Below are positions 1-7,803 of a stretch of 64,000 nt of DNA, one piece after another. The stretch covers positions 54,032 through 118,031 of the forward strand of contig CAYGCY010000001.1 in assembly GCA_964348525.1 (NCBI GenBank), read 5' to 3'. Numbering within the stretch: the stretch's first letter is position 1; the number at the start of each line of letters is the position of its first letter. The stretch is from 12-FULL-44-12b sp964348525 (GTDB lineage: Bacteria > Patescibacteriota > Minisyncoccia > Phycocordibacterales > Zambryskibacteraceae). A program made the position numbers and the translations under genes. The notes beneath the pieces are model-generated. The model ran no database searches. It was not told the origin of the DNA and saw only the letters and a list, made by a program, of their open reading frames with translations.

Positions 1-615
1 TATTCTGTGGAGGCGAGCAAAGAAGCGGTGGATGCCCATTTTGACTCTGTAATCATAGATGGCGCTGAAAAACCGTTTTCCGAAAATATTGCTATGACAA
101 AAGAGGTAGTTAAATATACAAAAGACATTTTTCCGGATATTTTGGTGGAAGGAGAGCTTGGTTTTATAGGCACAGGTTCAAAAATACTTGATGAAATACC
201 AGATGGGGTATCCGAAACCACACAAACCACTCCTGAAGACGCGAAGATATTTGTAGAAGAAACCTTTATAGATCTTTTCGCTCCGTCAGTTGGAAATATT
301 CACGGGCTTGTTTCAACAGGTGAGCCAAAACTTAATATAAAAAGGATAAAGGAGATAGCGAACGCTGTAAAAGTGCCATTGGTTCTTCATGGGGCTTCTG
401 GGAATACTGATGAAGATATAAGAGATGCAATTGAAGCAGGGATAAGAATAGTTCACATAAACACAGAGCTCCGTTTGGCGTATAAAAAGGGTATTAAAAA
501 ATCTGTAATGAGCTCCGACGAGCTTGCACCATACAAATTTATGGCTGAAGGGGTGGAAGAAATGAAAAAAGTGGTTATAGACAAACTAAAGCTTTTCAAT
601 GGACTTAAAAAATGA
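1..615 (+). CDS. fba: Class II fructose-bisphosphate aldolase, C-terminal part (5' end outside window)
   Basis: The reading frame is open from base 1 and ends at 615, so the N-terminus lies upstream; the GTG at 7 is only an internal codon. The visible part carries class II aldolase features: VEGELGFIGTG and then NIHGLVSTGEPKLN, which resembles the metal/phosphate-binding loop, and VPLVLHGASG followed by a GIRIVHINTELR segment typical of the ketose-bisphosphate aldolase barrel. The family cleaves fructose-1,6-bisphosphate to DHAP and glyceraldehyde-3-phosphate with a divalent metal in the cytosol. The substrate could be another ketose bisphosphate (tagatose type). Its end overlaps the next gene by 17 nt in another frame, suggesting one transcript. 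Confidence 0.85.
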   Translation, partial: YSVEASKEAVDAHFDSVIIDGAEKPFSENIAMTKEVVKYTKDIFPDILVEGELGFIGTGSKILDEIPDGVSETTQTTPEDAKIFVEETFIDLFAPSVGNIHGLVSTGEPKLNIKRIKEIANAVKVPLVLHGASGNTDEDIRDAIEAGIRIVHINTELRLAYKKGIKKSVMSSDELAPYKFMAEGVEEMKKVVIDKLKLFNGLKK

Positions 616-2236
616 GTTAAAAAATATTTTTAGTGGCGAAGTTTTGGCAGACAACGCTACCCTAGAAAAATATTCGAGAGACGCCTCCATATTTAAGGTA
701 GTGCCCAAGTGTGTGGTTTTTCCAAAAAACTCAAAAGACGTAGAAAGTCTTGTGAGATTTGTGTCTGAAAATAAAAAAAATGACCCGAGTCTCTCAATTA
801 CAACAAGAGCTGGTGGCTCATGCATGGCGGGAGGGCCACTAAACGATTCGATAATTTTAGATACCACAAAATATCTCACAGGCATTTTGTCATGGGGGAG
901 TGACAGCGCAGTGACTCTTTCCGGCACTATGTACAGAGATTTTGAAAAAGAATCACTTTCTAGAAATTTGCTCTTGCCATGCTTTACAGCGTCTAAAAAT
1001 ATGAATGCTATTGGAGGAATGATAGGGAATAACAGCGCTGGAGAAAAAACTCTTAAGTATGGAAAGATGGAAAAGTATATAAAGAAACTCAGCATGGTTT
1101 TTTCAGATGGCGTGGAAAGAGAAATAAAACCGCTTACTTTTGAGGAGCTTGAAAATAAAAAAAGGCAGAATGACTATGAAGGAGAAGTGTATAGGAAACT
1201 CGATCAATTATTGGAAGGCAATAAAGAAATAATAGAAAACGCGAGACCAAAAGTTTCTAAAAATTCAGCCGGATATTATTTGTGGAATATAAAACAAGAA
1301 GGCGTGTTTGACCTCAACAGGCTAATAGTAGGCTCTCAAGGCACCCTTGGTATTGTTACTAAATCAGAAATAAATCTTGTAAGACCGGCTTCAAAATCAA
1401 AAATGCTGGTCATTTTTATACGCAATCTCAATCATCTTGGCGATATTGTGAATGAGATTTTAAAGAAAAATCCGGAAACATTGGAATCATACGACGAGTC
1501 AACCTTAAAGTTTGCCATGCGGTACATACCAGAAATCATAGGACTTATGAAAGTTAGGAACTTTTTTAAGCTAGCCCTCTCTTTTATCCCAGAAGTTTTA
1601 ATGACTCTTCGTGGAGGACTGCCAAAGCTTGTGATACTTGCGGAATTTACAGGAGAGAGTGATGAAGAATTGGAAACCACAGCCATGCAAGTAAAAGATT
1701 CGCTGAAAAAGTTTCATCCAGTCTTGAGAATCACGCATTCATCGCTTGAAGAAGAAAAATATATGACCATAAGGCGTGAAAGTTTTAATTTATTAAGAAA
1801 ACACGTAAGAGGGTTAAAGACCGCACCTTTTATAGACGATGTGTGTGTAAAGCCTGAATATTTGCCAGAATTTTTACCCAAACTAAGAGCGATTTTAGAT
1901 AAATACAAATTGTTTTATACCATTGCCGGTCATGCGGGTGACGGTAATTTCCATGTCATCCCACTAATGGATTTAAAACAAAAGAAAGATAGAGACTTAG
2001 TATTACCCGTTTCAAAAGAAGTTTATTCACTTGTAGCGGAATACCACGGCTCTATAACTGCCGAACACAATGACGGCATAATTCGTACACCATTTTTAGA
2101 ACAAATGTATGGGAAGGAAATAGTGAAGCTGTTTCAAGAAGTAAAAGAGATATTTGACCCTCAGAACATCTTTAATCCTGGTAAAAAGGTAGGGGGTACA
2201 ACAGAGTATTTAGAGGAGCACATCATTACAGGCTAA
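599..2236 (+). CDS. FAD-binding oxidoreductase, glycolate oxidase GlcD / D-lactate dehydrogenase type
   Basis: The 545-residue product has an N-terminal FAD-binding (PCMH-type) half: FPKNSKDVESLVRFV, TRAGGSCMAGGPLND and NAIGGMIGNNSAGEKTLKYG are the usual FAD-pyrophosphate motifs. The C-terminal half is of the FAD-oxidase C type, with AGHAGDGNFHVIPL, AEHNDGIIRTPFLEQMYG and FDPQNIFNPGKK. Proteins of this family oxidise 2-hydroxy acids such as D-lactate or glycolate and pass electrons to an acceptor. I cannot fix the substrate. There is no C-terminal Fe-S (CxxC) domain of the kind seen in long fusions. The ATG at 599 lies inside the end of the aldolase gene, so translation is probably coupled. 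Confidence 0.85.
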   Translation: MDLKNELKNIFSGEVLADNATLEKYSRDASIFKVVPKCVVFPKNSKDVESLVRFVSENKKNDPSLSITTRAGGSCMAGGPLNDSIILDTTKYLTGILSWGSDSAVTLSGTMYRDFEKESLSRNLLLPCFTASKNMNAIGGMIGNNSAGEKTLKYGKMEKYIKKLSMVFSDGVEREIKPLTFEELENKKRQNDYEGEVYRKLDQLLEGNKEIIENARPKVSKNSAGYYLWNIKQEGVFDLNRLIVGSQGTLGIVTKSEINLVRPASKSKMLVIFIRNLNHLGDIVNEILKKNPETLESYDESTLKFAMRYIPEIIGLMKVRNFFKLALSFIPEVLMTLRGGLPKLVILAEFTGESDEELETTAMQVKDSLKKFHPVLRITHSSLEEEKYMTIRRESFNLLRKHVRGLKTAPFIDDVCVKPEYLPEFLPKLRAILDKYKLFYTIAGHAGDGNFHVIPLMDLKQKKDRDLVLPVSKEVYSLVAEYHGSITAEHNDGIIRTPFLEQMYGKEIVKLFQEVKEIFDPQNIFNPGKKVGGTTEYLEEHIITG

Positions 2237-2261
2237 CGCTTGCCAATAGCACTATTTGAGA

Positions 2262-2267
2262 TATAAT
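2262..2267 (+). promoter_or_regulatory. -10 hexamer TATAAT, leaderless-type, for rplY
   Basis: TATAAT lies 9 nt before the ATG at 2277, with TTGCCA 16 nt upstream of it as a plausible -35. The transcript would start within about 3 nt of the start codon and there is no Shine-Dalgarno sequence. Confidence 0.6.
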
Positions 2268-2276
2268 CTCTAGCCT

Positions 2277-2933
2277 ATGTTGAGTCTTTCGGTTAAAACT
2301 AGAAAAACAGAGGAAAATGTTGATGCCTTGAGAAAAAGCGGTTTCATCCCTGCAGTTTTTTATGGCAAAAAGACGGAATCAACTCCAATCTCTATCTCTC
2401 TTGTGGATTTCAAAAAAGCTTATAAACAAGCAGGGGAATCAGGTGTAGTGACCCTAAAAGGTGATATCGAGGAAGTAGACACTCTTATCAACGATATAGA
2501 TTTTGACCCAGTTACTGGAGTACCTCGCCACGCAGATTTTTATGTATTCGACAAAATGAAAAAAATGGAAGTGGATGTCCCTGTGGAATTTGTAGGTGAA
2601 GCGCCAGCTATAAAAGCGGGTCTTCTCGTTGTGAAAGTTATGCACGATATAAAAGTGGAAGCCCTTCCTACAGCTATACCACACTCTATAGAGGTTGATA
2701 TTTCAAAACTAGAAAAAGATGGGGATGTAGTTTCTGTAAAAGATTTGTCTGTTCCAGCAGGAGTTTCCATAGTAGACAATCCGGAAGACACAGTAGCGTC
2801 GGTGCAGACACCTAAAGAAGAAAAAGAAGAAGTGCCTGTAGACCTATCCGCCATAGAGGTAGAAAAGAAAGGCAAGGAGGCTAAAGAAGGAGAAGAAACG
2901 ATGCCTCCAGAAGGAGAGCCTAAAGCAGAATAA
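2277..2933 (+). CDS. rplY: 50S ribosomal protein L25, long Ctc/TL5 form
   Basis: The 218-residue protein starts with a L25 domain (SLSVKTRKTEENVDALRKSG, then IPAVFYGKK) that binds 5S rRNA, and continues into the TL5 C-terminal beta domain (VDVPVEFVGEAPAIKAG, then LPTAIPHSIEVDISKL). It ends in a low-complexity Glu/Lys/Pro tail (around residues 180-218). The length fits the Ctc form rather than the short L25 of E. coli. It has its own -10 box close to the ATG and a short GC-rich hairpin after the stop, so it is probably transcribed alone. Confidence 0.93.
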   Translation: MLSLSVKTRKTEENVDALRKSGFIPAVFYGKKTESTPISISLVDFKKAYKQAGESGVVTLKGDIEEVDTLINDIDFDPVTGVPRHADFYVFDKMKKMEVDVPVEFVGEAPAIKAGLLVVKVMHDIKVEALPTAIPHSIEVDISKLEKDGDVVSVKDLSVPAGVSIVDNPEDTVASVQTPKEEKEEVPVDLSAIEVEKKGKEAKEGEETMPPEGEPKAE

Positions 2934-2954
2934 AACAGCCACTCGGCTGTTTTT
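2933..2954 (+). terminator. Intrinsic terminator after rplY
   Basis: An 8-bp stem AAACAGCC/GGCTGTTT with loop ACTC directly follows the rplY stop codon and runs into T residues. Confidence 0.75.
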
Positions 2955-2956
2955 GC

Positions 2957-2962
2957 TATAAT
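2957..2962 (+). promoter_or_regulatory. -10 hexamer TATAAT for the transglycosylase gene
   Basis: TATAAT ends 12 nt before the ATG at 2975 and directly follows the rplY terminator; any 5' leader is very short and has no Shine-Dalgarno sequence. Confidence 0.5.
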
Positions 2963-2974
2963 TAAGTCTCAAGA

Positions 2975-4348
2975 ATGAAACGAAGAATAGTTTTTTTATT
3001 ATTTGTGTTTGTACTGGCCGGAATCACTCCGGTTGTATCTAGTGCGCAGACACTTTCTCCTCAAGAGAGAGCCGTTCTTCAGGCGGAATATGACCAAACT
3101 CTTAGGGATATAGATGCCCTCCAGAAGACGATAGATGACCTAAAGAATCAGCAAAAAACAATAAAGGGAGACATCTCGCTTCTAACAGCCCAGATTACTC
3201 AAGCAGAAAAAGTTTTGAAGCAGAAAAATCTGACCATAAAACAGCTTACAACTGACATAAACACCAAGACACAGAAAATAAATACCCTTACAGCTCGAAT
3301 AGAGAGAGGCAAGGTGTCTTTGGCAGAGCTTTTAAGGAAAACAAATGAAATAGACACATACAGCTTGCCTGAAGCGGTGCTCTCCAACCAAGATGTTTCT
3401 GAATTTTTTGGTGACTTAGATACTTTTAGTTCTATCCAAAGAGATTTGTATGATCTTTTCAATGAAATAAGAGGTGTAAAACAAGAAACAGAAAAAGAAA
3501 AACAGGCTCTGGCCCAGAAGAAAGATCAAGAACTGGATGCGAAGTATGTGATAGAAACTAAAAAAAATGAAGTGGCTGCAAATAAAAAAGAGAAGGACCA
3601 GCTTTTAGCTGTAGTAGATAAAAATAAAGCCAGCCAAGACGCACTTTTGGCAAAAAAACAGGCGAGGGCTGATGCAATAAGGGCAGCCTTGTTTAATTTG
3701 CGTGACGCCCAAGGTATTACTTTTGAGAAAGCGCTTCAGTATGCGGAAATAGCCTCACAAAAAACTGGAGTGAGAACTGCGATGATACTTGCCATTCTTT
3801 CTCAAGAATCTGATTTAGGAAAAAATGTGGGGTCGTGCTATGTGAAAGATTTACAAACAGGCAATGGTATAGGGAAAAACACAGGCACTTTCTTTGAACA
3901 AGTAATGAAATCTCCAAGAGATACCTCTGTATTTTCTGAAATTACAAACATTTTAGGATTGCCGTGGGAGACCACTCCGGTGTCGTGCCCAATAGGCGGG
4001 ACAGCTTATTACGTTGGAAGAGGATTTGGGGGTGCAATGGGGCCATCGCAGTTTATTCCCTCCACTTGGGAACTTTTCAAATCACGTATAGCAAAAGCAG
4101 TAGGGGTGAGCATAGCAAATCCATGGGAGCCCGAACACGCAATAATGGCAACTGCAATTTATTTAGCTGATTTAGGCGCTAACGGAGGAACATATACAAA
4201 TGAGAGAACCGCGGCTTGCAGGTATTATTCCGGCAAAAATTGTTATGCAAGCAATGGCAAGGCGAATGTTGGATTAACTTATGGTAATCAGGTAATAAAA
4301 AAGGCGGAGACTTTCCAGAGCAATATCGATTTCTTGAAATCTGTTTAG
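2975..4348 (+). CDS. Secreted coiled-coil lytic transglycosylase (MltB/SLT-like)
   Basis: Residues 1-24 form a signal peptide (MKRRIVFLLFVFVLAGITPV, cleaved near SSAQ). Residues about 30-235 are a long heptad-rich coiled coil resembling EnvC/PcsB-type wall hydrolase regulators. The C-terminal domain (about 250-457) looks like a lytic transglycosylase: ILAILSQESDLGKN offers the catalytic Glu at 278 and GGAMGPSQFIPSTWELF (352-368) is the classic MltB/SLT substrate-groove motif. The protein is expected outside the cytoplasmic membrane, cleaving peptidoglycan glycan strands, perhaps at division sites given the coiled coil. The fusion of coiled coil and transglycosylase in one chain is the unusual part. 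A family-1 hairpin element follows the gene. Confidence 0.85.
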   Translation: MKRRIVFLLFVFVLAGITPVVSSAQTLSPQERAVLQAEYDQTLRDIDALQKTIDDLKNQQKTIKGDISLLTAQITQAEKVLKQKNLTIKQLTTDINTKTQKINTLTARIERGKVSLAELLRKTNEIDTYSLPEAVLSNQDVSEFFGDLDTFSSIQRDLYDLFNEIRGVKQETEKEKQALAQKKDQELDAKYVIETKKNEVAANKKEKDQLLAVVDKNKASQDALLAKKQARADAIRAALFNLRDAQGITFEKALQYAEIASQKTGVRTAMILAILSQESDLGKNVGSCYVKDLQTGNGIGKNTGTFFEQVMKSPRDTSVFSEITNILGLPWETTPVSCPIGGTAYYVGRGFGGAMGPSQFIPSTWELFKSRIAKAVGVSIANPWEPEHAIMATAIYLADLGANGGTYTNERTAACRYYSGKNCYASNGKANVGLTYGNQVIKKAETFQSNIDFLKSV

Positions 4349-4378
4349 CAAAAATTGAAGAACTAAACAATATATAAA

Positions 4379-4440
4379 GCAAAGTGCCTCACCACGGAGA
4401 GATATACCGCGCTCCTAAACGAAACGCCTTCACTTTTTGC
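4379..4440 (+). repeat. Family-1 hairpin element, copy 1
   Basis: The 28-nt core (4392-4419) starts CCACGGAG and ends CTCCTAAA, with GGAG/CTCC able to pair across a 12-nt loop. Flanking arms contain GCAAAGTG on the left and CACTTTTTGC on the right, so this copy has an imperfect outer stem. It follows the transglycosylase gene. Confidence 0.75.
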
Positions 4441-4452
4441 TAAAAAAGAGTC

Positions 4453-4498
4453 CATCTACAAAGGTCGAACCTTCGCGAAGGTTCGACCTTTGTAGATG
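4453..4498. repeat. Perfect 46-bp palindrome
   Basis: Both 23-nt arms are exactly complementary with no spacer, centred on TTCGCGAA. It can form a cruciform in DNA or a very stable RNA hairpin. It lies in a 411-nt stretch without core genes. Confidence 0.9.
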
Positions 4499-4525
4499 AT
4501 TGAACTATATAGGGAGCGAGAGGGG

Positions 4526-4625
4526 CTAATGGCAAAAATGTCCTACGAGCATAATTTAAAAAAATAAGCTCGTTTATTTTTTTAAATTATCAAGTAGACA
4601 AAATACGAAGTATTTTAGCCATTAA
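4526..4625. repeat. Nested inverted repeats around an AT-rich hairpin
   Basis: The inner pair (4551-4567 and 4574-4590) is a 17-bp perfect inverted repeat made almost only of A and T. Outside it, GCTAATGGCAAAA and TGTC-CTAC on the left are matched by GTAGACA and TTTTAGCCATTA on the right, with an extra small hairpin AATACGAAGTATT inserted. The whole reads as a branched fold. Confidence 0.6.
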
Positions 4626-4646
4626 TTTCCGAGCGTACGAAGATAG

Positions 4647-4684
4647 CAATACCCCCCAATTTGGAGCTAAATTGGGGGGTATTG
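4647..4684. terminator. 16-bp GC/AT hairpin, probable bidirectional terminator upstream of the GC-rich transcript
   Basis: CAATACCCCCCAATTT pairs perfectly with AAATTGGGGGGTATTG across a 6-nt loop. The right arm runs into the -35 box of the next promoter, so the hairpin insulates that transcription unit. Confidence 0.55.
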
Positions 4685-4709
4685 ACAAAAATACAAATAG
4701 GTGTATACT
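4682..4709 (+). promoter_or_regulatory. Strong sigma70-type promoter
   Basis: TTGACA (4682-4687), 16-nt spacer, TATACT (4704-4709). Transcription would begin near 4716 into a GC-rich segment. Confidence 0.8.
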
Positions 4710-4759
4710 AGGGATACCTTACGCTGGTACGAGCCCGAGCGCGTAGGAGGCCACCGGCC

Positions 4760-4900
4760 ATGTTCCGGAGAGGCATTCAGGGCGACTGCGGGGTGAAGGC
4801 GCTGAGTAGTATGAGGGTCGCCTCCGCTCACGCGTTGGATGGTGCCGTGCGCTCGAAGTTAGCGCATTGGCAGGCGCAGGTCTCTCGGTGGCCAGAGTAA
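4760..4900 (+). CDS. Small orphan protein of 46 residues (or part of a structured RNA)
   Basis: A consensus AGGAGG (4745-4750) is followed 9 nt later by an ATG that opens a 46-codon frame ending at TAA 4898-4900. The product (MFRRGIQGDCGVKALSSM...) is rich in Arg, Ala and Trp and I recognise no domain. It is flanked by a strong promoter and a strong terminator like the other cassette genes and is far more GC-rich than its neighbours. The transcript from about 4716 to 4981 also holds several short GC hairpins after the stop (GGCAC/GTGCC near 4910-4926 and CCCC/GGGG near 4933-4945), so a non-coding RNA that merely contains this frame is a real alternative. It does not show tmRNA, RNase P or SRP signature motifs. 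Confidence 0.5.
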   Translation: MFRRGIQGDCGVKALSSMRVASAHALDGAVRSKLAHWQAQVSRWPE

Positions 4901-4951
4901 TGGTACACGGGCACGAAGAAGTGCCGACAGGGACCCCTTCGGGGAACCTTA

Positions 4952-4984
4952 AAGGGCCCGGACGATTCTGTCCGGGCCCTTACT
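4952..4984 (+). terminator. Intrinsic terminator of the GC-rich transcript
   Basis: An 11-bp stem AAGGGCCCGGA/TCCGGGCCCTT with an 8-nt loop; it closes the promoter-to-terminator unit that starts at 4682. Confidence 0.85.
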
Positions 4985-5034
4985 GCTATATGTTTGATAA
5001 TTTTTTAAATACGGGTATATTAAGTGGACAATAA

Positions 5035-5304
5035 ATGAAAAAAGGAATACATCCAGATAACTATAGACAGGTAATTTTCCACGACAATTCGTCGGAGGCT
5101 GAATTCCTAGTGGGTTCTACTATAAAGAGCGAGGAGGCAAAGAAGTGGAAAGATGGCAAAGAGTACCCATTGGTCCACGTAGAAATATCTTCAGCTTCCC
5201 ATCCTTTTTATACTGGCAATGACAAAGTGATAGACACAGCAGGCCGAGTGGAGAAATTCAAGGCTCGTCAGAGCAAGGCGACAAAGAAAGCAAAAAAGGC
5301 GTAG
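5035..5304 (+). CDS. rpmE: 50S ribosomal protein L31, type B
   Basis: The 89-residue product begins MKKGIHPDNYRQVIFHD and continues VGSTIKSEE and HVEISSASHPFYTG, which is the type B (zinc-free) L31 pattern; the Cys ligands of the type A protein are absent. A Lys/Ala-rich basic tail follows. TATATT at 5016-5021 lies 13 nt before the ATG and could be its -10 box. prfA follows after 18 nt, a common pairing, so the two are probably co-transcribed. Confidence 0.92.
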   Translation: MKKGIHPDNYRQVIFHDNSSEAEFLVGSTIKSEEAKKWKDGKEYPLVHVEISSASHPFYTGNDKVIDTAGRVEKFKARQSKATKKAKKA

Positions 5305-5322
5305 ATAGCCGGCTTTCCTAAA

Positions 5323-6306
5323 ATGAACAAAGAAGATCTTTCGCGCTATAAAGAAAATCCTAAAACCGCTTATATGGCGGGCCAGCTTGAAGACTTACTA
5401 GAAAAACAAAAAGAAGCAGAGGATTTAAAGAATTCAGACCCATCTTTCAAGGAACTAGCTGAAGAAGATTTAAAAAACATAGAGATGCAAATAAATGAGC
5501 TGAAAAACCACCTTGACGATATCTTGAAAGTCGAGGAGGCGGAAGAAGAATTCCCAAACGAAATAATTTTAGAAGTGCGAGCGGGGGCGGGCGGTGAAGA
5601 AGCGGCTCTTTTTGCAGAAACTTTGTCGAATATGTATAGGAAGTATGGAGAAATAAAGGGATGGAATAGCACAGAGCTAGATATAGCTACTTCGCCATTA
5701 GGAGGATTTAAGGATGCTTCTTTTGAAATGCGTGGGAAAGATATTTATAAAACCCTTCGTTTTGAAACAGGAGTGCACAGGGTTCAAAGAGTACCTGCTA
5801 CTGAAAAATCTGGAAGGGTTCACACGTCTACTGCTTCAGTTGCCATCTTGCCCGTTAGAAAAGTACACAAACTTACAATAAACCCAGCAGACTTAGAGAT
5901 TGAATTTTCAAGGGCTGGTGGCAAGGGCGGTCAAAATGTGAACAAAGTAGAAACCGCAGTGAGAATAGTGCACAAACCATCCGGCATTATGGTACGTTCT
6001 ACCGCCCAGCGTAGTCAGAACGCTAATAAAGAAAAGGCGCTAGAAATTTTGATGGCCAAACTGGAAGAGATAGAAAGAGAAAAAGCAGAGAGTGAGTTAT
6101 CTAAAGACAGAAAAGGACAAATAGGCACAGGCGACAGGTCTGAAAAAATACGTACCTACAACTATCTTCAGGACAGAATTACAGATCATCGTATAAAAGA
6201 GTCTTGGCACAATATTGGGAAAATACTAGATGGTGAACTCGATGATATAGTGAGTGAACTTGCCAAAAGATATGAGGAGGGAACGATGGGTGAGGGAGAG
6301 GAATAA
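5323..6306 (+). CDS. prfA: Peptide chain release factor 1
   Basis: The 327-residue protein recognises UAA/UAG and triggers peptidyl-tRNA hydrolysis in the ribosome. The GGQ catalytic loop is in SRAGGKGGQNVNKVETAVR. The stop-codon recognition tripeptide reads PAT (HRVQRVPATEKSGRVHTS), which marks RF1 rather than RF2. The N-terminal helical domain is shorter than in E. coli RF1 (about 360 residues). The gene follows rpmE closely and is followed by a family-1 hairpin element. Confidence 0.95.
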   Translation: MNKEDLSRYKENPKTAYMAGQLEDLLEKQKEAEDLKNSDPSFKELAEEDLKNIEMQINELKNHLDDILKVEEAEEEFPNEIILEVRAGAGGEEAALFAETLSNMYRKYGEIKGWNSTELDIATSPLGGFKDASFEMRGKDIYKTLRFETGVHRVQRVPATEKSGRVHTSTASVAILPVRKVHKLTINPADLEIEFSRAGGKGGQNVNKVETAVRIVHKPSGIMVRSTAQRSQNANKEKALEILMAKLEEIEREKAESELSKDRKGQIGTGDRSEKIRTYNYLQDRITDHRIKESWHNIGKILDGELDDIVSELAKRYEEGTMGEGEE

Positions 6307-6322
6307 TTAAGACAGAAAATAG

Positions 6323-6391
6323 AAAATGAGTCGGATATTTTTCTTTTGGAGAGATATACCGCACTCCGCAGAAAAACACCCCACTCATTTT
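6323..6391 (+). repeat. Family-1 hairpin element, copy 2 (divergent)
   Basis: The GGAGAGATATACCGCACTCC core is intact but the bases bordering it differ from the other copies. The arms AAAATGAGTCGG and TTTTTCT pair with AGAAAAA and CC-CACTCATTTT. It lies between prfA and rpsB. Confidence 0.7.
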
Positions 6392-6464
6392 AGGCAGAAG
6401 GTCAGCTATTGCGATGGGATACTTGGTTTGCTACTATATTCGGGCCAACGAGGCATTTTTATTT

Positions 6465-7175
6465 ATGACAACAAAATCTTCACATAATGTTGAAATAGAG
6501 GCTCTTTCTAGAGCCGGTGTTCACTTTGGGAGACAAAAGGGTCGCAGGCACCCAAGTGCTGACAAGTTTATTTTTGGTACTAAGGGCAATGTGGAGATTT
6601 TTGATCTTGACGCTACGAAAGCAAAGCTTGAAGAAGCACTAGAAGTGGTAAAAGAGATAGGAGAAAAAGGAGGACAGATTTTGATGATTGGAGGGAAAAA
6701 TGAAGCCAAAGGGGCCGTAAAAGATGATGCCTCTTCTGCTGGGTTGCCATTTGTTGCGGGGAGATTTATAGGTGGCACCCTTACTAATTTTGTAGAAATC
6801 AAAAAAAGAGTGGCACGCTTGGAAAGTCTCGTAGAGCAGAAGGAGAAAGGAGAGCTTTCAAAATACACAAAAAAAGAAAGACTTCTCATAGATAGAGAAA
6901 TAGATAAGCTAAAAAAAATGTTTTCAGGTATTACTTCTATGAAATCTCTTCCAGCACTTGTGTTTGTTGTGGACCCGAGAAAAGAGAATATCGCGGTTAG
7001 GGAAGCTAATGGTCTGGGCATTCCTGTTATGGCTCTAGCGGGGTCTGACTGCAACATGAAGGAGCTAGCTTATCCAATACCGGGCAATGATGCCTCTGAA
7101 GCAAGCATAAGATTTATTACTGACAAAATAGCTAGTGCATACAAGGAAGCTAAAAAAGCAAGCAAGATAGAGTAG
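6465..7175 (+). CDS. rpsB: 30S ribosomal protein S2
   Basis: The start is taken at the ATG giving MTTKSSHNVEIEALSRAG, because S2 homologs start near this point; a longer frame from 6414 adds 17 unrelated residues. The sequence GVHFGRQKGRRHPSADKFIFG, then PFVAGRFIGGTLTNF and LPALVFVVDPRKENIAVREA is typical S2. A possible -10 (TACTAT, 6432-6437) and a weak GAGG (6450-6453) lie upstream. The usual rpsB-tsf order is preserved. Confidence 0.94.
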   Translation: MTTKSSHNVEIEALSRAGVHFGRQKGRRHPSADKFIFGTKGNVEIFDLDATKAKLEEALEVVKEIGEKGGQILMIGGKNEAKGAVKDDASSAGLPFVAGRFIGGTLTNFVEIKKRVARLESLVEQKEKGELSKYTKKERLLIDREIDKLKKMFSGITSMKSLPALVFVVDPRKENIAVREANGLGIPVMALAGSDCNMKELAYPIPGNDASEASIRFITDKIASAYKEAKKASKIE

Positions 7176-7194
7176 TTTAGTTTGTGGTTAGGGT

Positions 7195-7200
7195 TATAAT
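7195..7200 (+). promoter_or_regulatory. -10 hexamer TATAAT for tsf
   Basis: TATAAT ends 17 nt before the tsf ATG, so the implied leader is only about 10 nt and lacks a Shine-Dalgarno sequence. Confidence 0.45.
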
Positions 7201-7217
7201 TAAGTCCACTAAAATTT

Positions 7218-7802
7218 ATGATAAGTACTGAACAAGTAAAAGAATTACGAGACAAAACTGGAGTATCTATAATGCAATGCAGAAAAGCCCTTGAAGAAGC
7301 CGGAGGCGACATAGATAAAGCCCTTATTCTTTTGAAAAAGAAGGGTGCTGACGTGGCATCAAAGAAAAGTGATCGTACTTTGGGAGCCGGAACCATACAG
7401 TCATATATTCATGCGAATGGCATTGTGGGTGCCATAGTAGAAGTGTCTTCAGAAACAGATTTTGTCGCTAAGAACGAGGATTTTAAAAAGTTGGTCTATG
7501 ACATAGCAATGCAGGTGGCGGCAACCAATCCTGAATTTTTGTCCATGGAAGATATTACAGAAGAAGCGCGTTTGAAAGCCGAAGACGCCTTTAGACACGA
7601 AGTCGACGGGAAACCAGAAGAAATGAAAAGAAAAATTCTTGACGGCAAACTCGCTAGTTTTTTTAGTGAGAGAGTTTTGCTTGAACAGCCTTTCATAAAG
7701 AATCCTGAAATGACCATAAGAGATTTAGTTAATTCTGCTATTCAAAAATTTGGAGAAAAAGCAGAAATAAGAAGATTCGTAAGATTTTCTACTGGAGACT
7801 AA
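7218..7802 (+). CDS. tsf: Elongation factor Ts
   Basis: The 194-residue protein opens with the UBA-like domain (VKELRDKTGVSIMQCRKALEEA), then the EF-Tu contact region (VEVSSETDFVAKNEDFKKLVYDIAMQVA). It acts as the guanine-nucleotide exchange factor for EF-Tu. At 194 residues it is a short single-core form compared with about 280 in E. coli, as in many reduced genomes. It follows rpsB and is followed after one base by the next gene. Confidence 0.94.
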   Translation: MISTEQVKELRDKTGVSIMQCRKALEEAGGDIDKALILLKKKGADVASKKSDRTLGAGTIQSYIHANGIVGAIVEVSSETDFVAKNEDFKKLVYDIAMQVAATNPEFLSMEDITEEARLKAEDAFRHEVDGKPEEMKRKILDGKLASFFSERVLLEQPFIKNPEMTIRDLVNSAIQKFGEKAEIRRFVRFSTGD

Positions 7803-7803
7803 T

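Noticed and set aside
4704..4984. tmRNA, RNase P RNA, SRP RNA or 6S RNA
   Set aside because: None of the conserved core motifs of these RNAs could be found in the transcript.
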